This document shows, one piece after another, positions 7,810-13,227 of a DNA stretch of 23,329 nucleotides (positions within the stretch are counted from its first letter, which is position 1; every line of letters starts with the position of its first letter). Under the pieces are notes generated by a model that worked only from the letters and a program-made list of their open reading frames with translations, had not been told where the DNA came from and made no database searches. The position numbers and the translations under genes were made by a program. Origin of the DNA: Candidatus Omnitrophota bacterium (lineage in GTDB: Bacteria; Omnitrophota; Gorgyraeia; Zapsychrales; Fredricksoniimonadaceae); contig JAGNTT010000013.1 of assembly GCA_017987425.1 (NCBI GenBank), forward strand, positions 1 to 23,329. The letters run 5' to 3'.

Positions 7810-7943
7810 TCAGAGGTGCGCTCAGCAACCATGCCCTTTCGGGGTTAGGCCTGAAACTTTGCCCCTGAACGTTAGGTTCAGGGCCCGGCACCTGTCGGGG
7901 TGCTGGGGTCCTTGGGTTTCCCCAAGTTTGCCTTCCGCTCTGA
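7810..7943 (-). promoter_or_regulatory. Candidate c-di-GMP-I (GEMM) riboswitch aptamer, variant with inserted hairpins
   Basis: Read on the minus strand, the RNA contains GGCAAAC (7926-7932) and then a perfect 6-bp hairpin with a GAAA tetraloop (7911-7926) followed by GGAC. Further on come GCAAAG (7857-7862) and a helix (7822-7854) carrying CCTAA (7845-7849) opposite ATGG (7829-7832), i.e. a near-canonical 11-nt GAAA-tetraloop receptor, ending in TTGCTGAG. The order, the GCAAAG segment, the tetraloop and its receptor are the hallmarks of GEMM-I RNAs. TCAGAG (7938-7943) can pair with CTCTGA (7810-7815) to close the element. In normal GEMM RNAs GGAC runs directly into GCAAAG; here two extra hairpins (GCACC/GGTGC, and CCCTGAAC/GTTCAGGG) are inserted. 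Downstream position before a terminator and pilin genes supports a c-di-GMP role. The class assignment is by eye, not by covariance model. Confidence 0.65.
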
Positions 7944-7986
7944 AAACTTAGCGGAACCGTCGTGTAGACGGTTTGACTCTAATTAA

Positions 7987-8014
7987 AGTATAGAGCATAA
8001 TCCCGATAAAACAA
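7987..8014 (-). promoter_or_regulatory. Sigma70-type promoter of the pilin operon leader
   Basis: On the minus strand a -35 TTGTTT (8009-8014), a 16-bp spacer and a -10 TATACT (7987-7992) precede the structured leader. The predicted start near 7980 gives a leader of about 250 nt. The promoter lies immediately after the cvpA stop codon, so the pilin operon can be transcribed independently of cvpA. Confidence 0.6.
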
Positions 8015-8026
8015 CCCCCCGAATCT

Positions 8027-8845
8027 CTAAGAATCCGAAGGCTTTACGGAAGCTTTTTCTTTGGATTTGGGCTTTGTTTTGGTATCGGTTTTGGTATTTG
8101 TTTTGGATGGGTCGTATTTTAGGATAGTGCCGTAAAGAGACATGAACTTTTGCAGCAGGGCAGGGTTTTGGGTGAGTTTGATGAATTTTGGGTTCTGCAG
8201 GAGCTTACCGATGTTTTTTTGGTCAATCGCCCTATTTGCGTCGGGATCATTGAGAAGATCCTGGACCAGGGGTTCCTGCATGAGGTCTTTAAATTCTGGT
8301 GTTTCTCCAACTCTTTCAATGGCTTTAGGGTCTGTTAGAACGGTGATTTTGGAAGGATCGAAGGCGCTGATCGTTTCTTTATGTTCTTCGAAAACCCGGC
8401 TGAGCAACTTTTTGGTTTCGACATAGGTGATGGATTGCAGGATGTCGGCTTGAGCGCTTTGAACAACAGGTATTTTTAAGGGAATAAGGATCACAAGAAG
8501 TATGGCGGTGACAATAAGGAATTCCCCCCAGCACATATTGATCACGGCCCCGCACAGGCGGCTGAGCATTGAATAATTCTTTTTATCTCCCGTGCCCATA
8601 AGCAGAACTCCGAGGGTCATCGAAAAGACAATGCTGAGAATGATGGGGCCGACAATGCCGATCGCGGTAGCAACAACAATATTATGGTAGATTACATAAT
8701 GAAAATAGCTCAGCAGTGTGCCGATAATTAAGGCGATCGGGCCCAGAATGGTTTGGAGGAATCCTTTGCTCCATCCGAGCCAGAAAAGCAGGATTGCCGA
8801 GAAGAATATGATTTTGTCAGTGACTGTAATGTCGGAGAATGTCAT
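8027..8845 (-). CDS. CvpA-family membrane protein with long C-terminal extension
   Basis: A 272-residue inner membrane protein. The N-terminal half has four hydrophobic segments (about residues 12-45, 58-85, 103-125) with the FWLGWSKGFLQTILGPIALIIG-type opening typical of the CvpA family. CvpA is named for colicin V production and in various bacteria is linked to envelope stress and surface behaviour; its biochemical activity is not settled. The C-terminal part (about 150-250) is predicted helical and carries repeated DP/NP turns with leucines (LLNDPDAN, LLQNPKF, LTQNPALLQKF), then a Lys/Thr/Ser-rich tail. The gene begins six bases after the stop of a small membrane gene on the same strand, so they form one transcription unit. 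No strong ribosome site is visible before the ATG. Confidence 0.85.
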   Translation of the reverse strand: MTFSDITVTDKIIFFSAILLFWLGWSKGFLQTILGPIALIIGTLLSYFHYVIYHNIVVATAIGIVGPIILSIVFSMTLGVLLMGTGDKKNYSMLSRLCGAVINMCWGEFLIVTAILLVILIPLKIPVVQSAQADILQSITYVETKKLLSRVFEEHKETISAFDPSKITVLTDPKAIERVGETPEFKDLMQEPLVQDLLNDPDANRAIDQKNIGKLLQNPKFIKLTQNPALLQKFMSLYGTILKYDPSKTNTKTDTKTKPKSKEKASVKPSDS

Positions 8846-8851
8846 GGGAGA

Positions 8852-9046
8852 TTAATGAGCCGATATGCTGCGGATGTAAAAAATATATCCCAGAAAAATT
8901 CCAATAAATATGACCATCGGAAGAGAAAAGAGCAATAGGACGGCCTTAGAAAATTCAGGGCCGGGTTTTTTCTTGCCCTGTTTGGCCTTGAGCTCTTCGT
9001 ATTGAGTCAATGACAACTGTTCGCGTTTGATGTTGGGATTGGCCAT
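8852..9046 (-). CDS. Small single-pass membrane protein upstream of cvpA
   Basis: This 64-residue protein starts MANPNIKREQLS. It has a charged, Lys/Pro-rich N-terminal half and one hydrophobic segment (about residues 36-58) near the C terminus. An upstream in-frame ATG at 9076 would add ten residues, but the -10 box of the likely promoter overlaps that region and the predicted transcript starts after it, so I place the start at 9046. It is co-transcribed with the cvpA-family gene. I do not recognise the family. It could be an accessory subunit of the CvpA-like protein, which is inference from neighbourhood only. Confidence 0.65.
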   Translation of the reverse strand: MANPNIKREQLSLTQYEELKAKQGKKKPGPEFSKAVLLLFSLPMVIFIGIFLGYIFYIRSISAH

Positions 9047-9066
9047 ATGTTTTTTAAAACGTGCGT

Positions 9067-9095
9067 AGTATAGCATTTCACCCGTGGGGCTTCAA
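9067..9095 (-). promoter_or_regulatory. Promoter for the small membrane protein and cvpA
   Basis: On the minus strand TTGAAG (9090-9095), a 17-bp spacer and TATACT (9067-9072) match sigma70 boxes. The predicted transcription start near 9060 lies downstream of the alternative ATG at 9076 and upstream of the chosen start at 9046. Confidence 0.6.
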
Positions 9096-9177
9096 CGACT
9101 TATCGTAGAAAATTTACTTAATTTCTGAGTTCAACTTCTTTGTTTAATTAACCAATGTGAAAAATAATTTTTTTCTA

Positions 9178-9205
9178 TTGAATAATTTTAATTATCACTT
9201 AGAAT
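9178..9205 (+). promoter_or_regulatory. Promoter for the first PilZ gene
   Basis: TTGAAT (9178-9183), a 16-bp spacer and TAGAAT (9200-9205) lie in an AT-rich intergenic stretch. The expected transcript start near 9212 is downstream of a GTG at 9157 that would otherwise extend the PilZ frame, which supports the ATG at 9238 as the true start. The rest of the 9097-9237 gap shows no other feature. Confidence 0.5.
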
Positions 9206-9237
9206 TGAACTGTAAATTGATTTCATCCATTAATCCT

Positions 9238-9591
9238 ATGAAAAATTCTTCCAAAGAACAGAGAAAAGCCAAGCGTTACAATTGCGCTGTGCCTATAGAT
9301 GGCAAGCAGGGGTCTGCATTCGACCATGTCCGTACCGTCGATATCAGCCGTAACGGAATCGGATTTGTCTCTGATACTGCCGTGCCGATCAATCAGAAGA
9401 TTGCTGTCGAAATCGCCTTGTCTCCTGATGGTGAACCCGTGGTTGTCATGGGAGTCGTCAAATGGGTCAGAAAATTGTCGGATTCTGATCAATACCGCAT
9501 CGGCATGACGTTTTCACAAGTGCTTTCAGGTTCACAAACCCGCCTGAATCAGCATCTAAGGGTTGATAAATCGTTGGTAAATTCTGATTGA
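9238..9591 (+). CDS. Single-domain PilZ protein (c-di-GMP receptor), first copy
   Basis: A 117-residue cytoplasmic protein consisting of essentially one PilZ domain. Both c-di-GMP-binding signatures are present: RxxxR as R9-R13 and D/NxSxxG as D35-S37-G40 (DISRNG). The rest follows the PilZ beta-barrel pattern (GIGFVSD, IAVEIAL, VVVMGVVKWV, YRIGMTF). PilZ proteins bind c-di-GMP and pass the signal to partner proteins, often in motility, pili or exopolysaccharide. I start at ATG 9238 because a promoter lies between it and the GTG at 9157; no good ribosome site is seen. A second PilZ gene follows after 31 bases. The divergent neighbours are a cvpA-family gene and, beyond it, a pilin operon with a candidate c-di-GMP riboswitch. 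Confidence 0.9.
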   Translation: MKNSSKEQRKAKRYNCAVPIDGKQGSAFDHVRTVDISRNGIGFVSDTAVPINQKIAVEIALSPDGEPVVVMGVVKWVRKLSDSDQYRIGMTFSQVLSGSQTRLNQHLRVDKSLVNSD

Positions 9592-9622
9592 GTTCTAAAC
9601 TCTTTCGATAAGGGTGTTTAGA

Positions 9623-9958
9623 ATGGCTGAAGCTCTCGAAGAACGTCGGTTGTTTGAACGGTTCAGCGCCCGTTTTCCCACCAAATTTAAAGATTCCCGT
9701 AATGAATATGGAACTGAAGTTTTTTTGCGTGATGTCTGCGCAGGAGGAGCCCGTCTTTTGTCCAAAGACAGGGCTTTCTTAAACGATAGTCTTGCCTTGG
9801 AAGTTGAAGTGCCGGACGGCCAGGGACCGATCACATTAAACGGTTATGTGGTATGGGCAAAGCCGCATGACATGATGTGGGAAATCGGCATGAATTTCCA
9901 TAAGATTGACCTTTTAAAGCTTCATCGTATCTTTAAGTTTTCCCCGCAAGAGCCTTAA
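9623..9958 (+). CDS. Single-domain PilZ protein, second copy
   Basis: A 111-residue PilZ-domain protein. The RxxxR motif is R9-R13 (RLFER). The second motif is D37-V-C39-A-G-G42, i.e. DxCxxG with Cys in place of the usual Ser. The remaining barrel strands are recognisable (GARLLSKD, LALEVEVPD, ITLNGYVVWA, WEIGMNF). The start at ATG 9623 is favoured over a GTG at 9614 because an agggtg ribosome site sits seven bases before it. It is probably co-transcribed with the first PilZ gene. The motif geometry matches that gene closely, but overall identity is low, so they are old paralogues or two independent members. The Ser-to-Cys change may alter but need not abolish ligand binding. Confidence 0.86.
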   Translation: MAEALEERRLFERFSARFPTKFKDSRNEYGTEVFLRDVCAGGARLLSKDRAFLNDSLALEVEVPDGQGPITLNGYVVWAKPHDMMWEIGMNFHKIDLLKLHRIFKFSPQEP

Positions 9959-10001
9959 CGTTAAAAATTCCATCCGTTTTCATTTTTCCGTGACAAAAGC
10001 C

Positions 10002-10030
10002 TTGACCTGTTTTGTGCCGTATGTTAATAT
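10002..10030 (+). promoter_or_regulatory. Promoter of the sugar ABC transporter operon
   Basis: TTGACC (10002-10007), a 17-bp spacer and TAATAT (10025-10030) precede the binding-protein gene by about 90 bases. The predicted transcript begins near 10037 and leaves an 80-nt leader that contains a 12-bp palindrome. Confidence 0.55.
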
Positions 10031-10072
10031 CGCCATATTTCTTTTGGTATGTAACGTGTAATGTTCATCAAT

Positions 10073-10084
10073 AATTACGTAATT
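10073..10084 (+). promoter_or_regulatory. Perfect 12-bp palindrome, candidate repressor operator
   Basis: AATTACGTAATT is a perfect palindrome with a central CG, the kind of symmetry LacI-family repressors recognise. It lies about 40 bases after the predicted transcription start and 34 bases before the sugar-binding protein ATG, where a bound protein could block elongation. A LacI-family gene is 9 kb downstream. The link between site and repressor is inference. Confidence 0.35.
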
Positions 10085-10117
10085 CGACTTAGAGAAATGC
10101 CAATTTAAGGAGTGAGC

Positions 10118-11425
10118 ATGCATAAACGGGGCGCGCTGATCATATTGAGTTTTGTAATTGTTGTTTTGGGATGTTTTCGGATGGCCGGTTGTTCCCAGTC
10201 TGCGCGTCCGGCCAATACGATCGAAGTCTGGCACTGGATGACTGACCGCCAGGATGCCCTCGATGCTCTTTCCGCCAAGTATGAACAAGAGACCGGCGTC
10301 AAAGTAAAATTTGAATTATTTTCACCGTCCGATGCCTATTCCCAAAAAGTTGTTGCCGCCGCTCAGGCGCATGTCCTGCCTGATATCTACGGGATCCTCG
10401 ATAAAAAATCCATCATCGCTTCTTTCATCAAAGCCGGTTATGTTGCCGATTTGACTGCCGCTTTTCAGGCCAATGACGGAGCCTGGGAGAAAAGCATGTT
10501 CGAAAAGGCGCTCGCGAGCAACCGGTTTGATGAGGGCAACGTCGACGGTGTAACGCCCGGAATTTACGGCGTGCCTCTGGACGTCACTAACATTCAGATG
10601 TTGTACAACAAAAAACTTTTGCAGAAGGCCGGGATTAATAATGTTCCCGCGACTTTCGATGAATTCATCGCCGACATAGAAATTTTAAAACGTATAGGCG
10701 TGCCGGCGTTCGTTTCCGGTTTCGGCGAACTGTGGCTGGCGGATGCCTTTGCATCCAATTACGCCTTCAATATCATGGGCGAAGAAAAGGTGATGGATAC
10801 ATTTCAGGGAAAAGTTCCTTACACCGATCCCGACTGGATCAAGGTGTTCCAGATATTTGAAAAACTTACCAAGAAGGGGGCGTTCATCGACGGTATCGTC
10901 ACCAAGGGAAACAAATTCGCCGAACAGGATTTCGCGCTTGAACGTGCGGCCTTCGCGTTTAACGGTTCATGGTGCGTGAACGTCTATAATGAAATGAACA
11001 CCGAACTGGAATACGGGGCCATGCTTCCTCCTGCGGCAGATTCGAGCAAGCCGATGCTAGTATGGGGCGGGGCGGGATCGTCGTTCGTGGTAAACAACAG
11101 TTCGACCAACAAAGATCTGGCGATCAAATTTTTGCAGTGGCTCTCCGGCAAGGACCAGCAGGTTTTTTTAGCCACTCAGACTAAAAATTTACCCGCGAAC
11201 AAAGAAGCGCTTGCTTCCATACCATCTGTCCTGGCTGAATTTGCCAAGGGTATGGATAATACAACCCATCCGACGATCTGGAAATACAACGAAGATCCGC
11301 TCGTCATTGAAGCGTTCGACAAAGGTCTGCAGGCGATCATCATCGGTGAGAAGACTCCCCAGGAAGTGGCTGTCAAAGTTCAGGAAGTCAAAGTCAGGCA
11401 GATGAAGCGCGCGCAACGTAAATAA
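10118..11425 (+). CDS. ABC transporter extracellular sugar-binding lipoprotein (family 1 solute-binding protein)
   Basis: A 435-residue solute-binding protein of the maltose/oligosaccharide type (SBP_bac_1). The N terminus MHKRGALIILSFVIVVLGC...MAGCSQ looks like a lipoprotein signal; the MAGC or the earlier LGC could be the acylated Cys, neither being a perfect lipobox. The mature part shows the family pattern IEVWHWMTDRQDALDALSAKYEQETGVKVKFE at the start, a GIYGVPLD hinge segment, and a GSWCVNVY segment before the C-terminal lobe. The start is ATG 10118, because an aaggag ribosome site lies five bases upstream; the GTG at 10112 falls inside that site. It heads an operon with two permeases and a glycoside hydrolase, so the ligand is probably an oligosaccharide. 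The exact sugar cannot be read from the sequence. Confidence 0.92.
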   Translation: MHKRGALIILSFVIVVLGCFRMAGCSQSARPANTIEVWHWMTDRQDALDALSAKYEQETGVKVKFELFSPSDAYSQKVVAAAQAHVLPDIYGILDKKSIIASFIKAGYVADLTAAFQANDGAWEKSMFEKALASNRFDEGNVDGVTPGIYGVPLDVTNIQMLYNKKLLQKAGINNVPATFDEFIADIEILKRIGVPAFVSGFGELWLADAFASNYAFNIMGEEKVMDTFQGKVPYTDPDWIKVFQIFEKLTKKGAFIDGIVTKGNKFAEQDFALERAAFAFNGSWCVNVYNEMNTELEYGAMLPPAADSSKPMLVWGGAGSSFVVNNSSTNKDLAIKFLQWLSGKDQQVFLATQTKNLPANKEALASIPSVLAEFAKGMDNTTHPTIWKYNEDPLVIEAFDKGLQAIIIGEKTPQEVAVKVQEVKVRQMKRAQRK

Positions 11426-11454
11426 ATATCCTTCTTAAGGAATCTTCAGCAGTT

Positions 11455-12372
11455 ATGATGAAGCAGAAATCGACAGCTTTTGCCGTTAAAGGAAACCTCG
11501 AAAATTTCCTTTTTGTTTTGCCCGCGCTCCTTATTTTTTCCATCTTTTATATCTATCCTTTCTTTGAACTCATAAACCTTTCTTTAAGAGAATGGAACGG
11601 CGTCGATCCGTTTAAAATTTTTGTCGGATTGCGCAATTTCATGGATCTCGGACAGGACACCGTCTGGTGGACGTCCATCTGGCATGCCGCTTACATAACT
11701 CTTATCGCTTTGACATTTCAAAACGCGCTTGCCTTCACGCTCGCGCTTGCCTGCGACCGTGAAATCCGCATGAAACGTTTTTACCGCGTCGTATTTTTCA
11801 TTCCTCCGGTCCTTTCCGAAATGGTTGTCGGTTATATCTGGAACTGGATCCTAGACCCCAACATGCAAAACGGGCAATATGTCGGCGTACTCAATTTTCT
11901 GTTGGCCAAGGTGGGGCTCATGAATTTGATCCACAGCTGGCTGAGCGATCCCAACACAGTGCTCACCTGTATCGCCGTAATCCATTCATGGAAAGGGTTC
12001 GGATGGGGATTCATCATGCTTTTGGCGGGATTGCAAACCATTGACAAACAACTTTATGAAGCCGCGAAGGTCGACGGAGCAGGGACATGGAGCACATTTA
12101 AAAATGTGACCATTCCGATGATGATGCCCGTCATCATGGTCGTTGTTATCCTCACGATCTTGGGTTCGATGCAGGCTTTTGTTCTGATCATTTCTCTGGT
12201 CAATCAGGGGCTGGCGGGATACACGGAAGTTCCGGTCACGGAAATTTTAGGTTCCATGAACGGCAACAAGCAATTCGGTTATGCCTGCGCGCAGGCGGTT
12301 GTGTTCGGTCTGATCCTTGTGATCAGTTCATTCATGCTCAAAAAAATATCCGACAAAATGAAACAGGCATAA
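11455..12372 (+). CDS. Sugar ABC transporter permease, MalF/UgpA type
   Basis: A 305-residue inner membrane protein of the carbohydrate-uptake CUT1 permease class. It has an N-terminal segment (LPALLIFSIFYIYPFFELINLSLREWNG) and about six membrane helices. The cytoplasmic EAA loop reads YEAAKVDGAGTWSTFKNVTIPMM and docks onto the ABC ATPase. The gene starts 29 bases after the binding protein; either of two adjacent ATGs (11455, 11458) could serve, with an aagga site about a dozen bases upstream. The length matches UgpA/MsmF-like proteins and lacks the large periplasmic insert of E. coli MalF. It pairs with the next gene. Confidence 0.94.
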   Translation: MMKQKSTAFAVKGNLENFLFVLPALLIFSIFYIYPFFELINLSLREWNGVDPFKIFVGLRNFMDLGQDTVWWTSIWHAAYITLIALTFQNALAFTLALACDREIRMKRFYRVVFFIPPVLSEMVVGYIWNWILDPNMQNGQYVGVLNFLLAKVGLMNLIHSWLSDPNTVLTCIAVIHSWKGFGWGFIMLLAGLQTIDKQLYEAAKVDGAGTWSTFKNVTIPMMMPVIMVVVILTILGSMQAFVLIISLVNQGLAGYTEVPVTEILGSMNGNKQFGYACAQAVVFGLILVISSFMLKKISDKMKQA

Positions 12373-12375
12373 ATT

Positions 12376-13227
12376 ATGGCTTCCTCCGGAAAAGATTATA
12401 AGGTTCTTGGTTTGTTTAAAGGGATATTCATCCACACGTTTCTTTTGATCGTGGCGGTCTCATGTCTTTTTCCGTTATTCTGGATGGTGCGCTGTTCCCT
12501 GATGACCAATTCGACGGTTCTGGTCGATAAAGCTTTGATTCCTGAAGTCATTAATTGGAATAACTATATCATCGCCTGGACCAAAGGAAATTTCGCAACC
12601 TATTTTCTTAATAGTATGATTTACACGGTGTCCGTTGTGTTCGGCATTGTTGTTGTGTCGTCCCTGGCGGCTTATTCATTTTCCCGCCTCAAATTTCCCG
12701 GAAAGGATATAATCTTCAACCTTTTCGTCGCGGCCATGATGATCCCCCTGCCGGGAAGTTTCGTTCCGCTTTATGTCATGATGACAAAATTGGGCCTTGT
12801 TAATACGCGTATAGGTTATATACTTTGTATGATTAATGTCGGTTTATCTCTAAGCATTCTTCTTCTAAAAACATTTTTTGACAAAATGCCCTCCGATCTG
12901 GAGGATGCCGCCCGTATCGACGGCTGCTCCAAGCTCGGCATCTGGCGCCATGTTGCGCTTCCGCTGGCAAGGCCGGCGCTGGCGGTCATTGTTATATACA
13001 ACTCTCTAAACGTATGGAACGAATACATTTTGGCCACATTATTACTAGGGAACAAATCGCTGATGCCTCTGCAGCGCGGACTGGAAGTTTTCCGCGGCAC
13101 GTATCAGACGGACTATCCTGTGCTCATGGCGGGTCTTACCATGACGGCCCTGCCGATTATCGTCATTTATCTTTTGATGCAAAAACACATTGTCAAAGGT
13201 CTTTCATCCGGAGCGGTGGTGGGTTAA
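12376..13227 (+). CDS. Sugar ABC transporter permease, MalG/UgpE type
   Basis: A 283-residue CUT1 permease starting three bases after the first permease ends. It has six predicted helices and the EAA loop LEDAARIDGCSKLGIWRHVALPL, followed by the WNEYILA segment typical of MalG-type proteins. It forms the heterodimeric channel with the preceding permease and receives sugar from the lipoprotein SBP. Its stop overlaps the glycoside hydrolase start (TAATG). No ATP-binding subunit is encoded nearby. Many CUT1 systems share one ATPase (MsmX/UgpC type) encoded elsewhere, and that is the likely arrangement here. Confidence 0.94.
   Translation: MASSGKDYKVLGLFKGIFIHTFLLIVAVSCLFPLFWMVRCSLMTNSTVLVDKALIPEVINWNNYIIAWTKGNFATYFLNSMIYTVSVVFGIVVVSSLAAYSFSRLKFPGKDIIFNLFVAAMMIPLPGSFVPLYVMMTKLGLVNTRIGYILCMINVGLSLSILLLKTFFDKMPSDLEDAARIDGCSKLGIWRHVALPLARPALAVIVIYNSLNVWNEYILATLLLGNKSLMPLQRGLEVFRGTYQTDYPVLMAGLTMTALPIIVIYLLMQKHIVKGLSSGAVVG

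Noticed and set aside
7556..7891. Minus-strand open frame crossing the pilin leader and the start of the PilV-like gene
   Set aside because: It runs through the terminator and riboswitch-like structure in a different frame from the prepilin, has no domain and no ribosome site; the RNA structure explains the sequence better.
7926..7943. Idea that the leader is a cobalamin, SAM or class-II c-di-GMP riboswitch
   Set aside because: I looked for the core motifs of those classes and did not find them; only the c-di-GMP-I order of GCAAAC, GAAA loop, GCAAAG and tetraloop receptor fits.
9157..9237. GTG start giving a 27-residue longer first PilZ protein
   Set aside because: A promoter with good boxes lies at 9178-9205, so the transcript would begin after the GTG; the extra residues are AT-rich and unlike a PilZ N terminus.
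13014..13226. In-frame upstream extension of the glycoside hydrolase into the permease gene
   Set aside because: The ATG at 13227 overlaps the permease stop (TAATG) and gives a proper Sec signal peptide; the extension would bury that signal and lie inside another gene.
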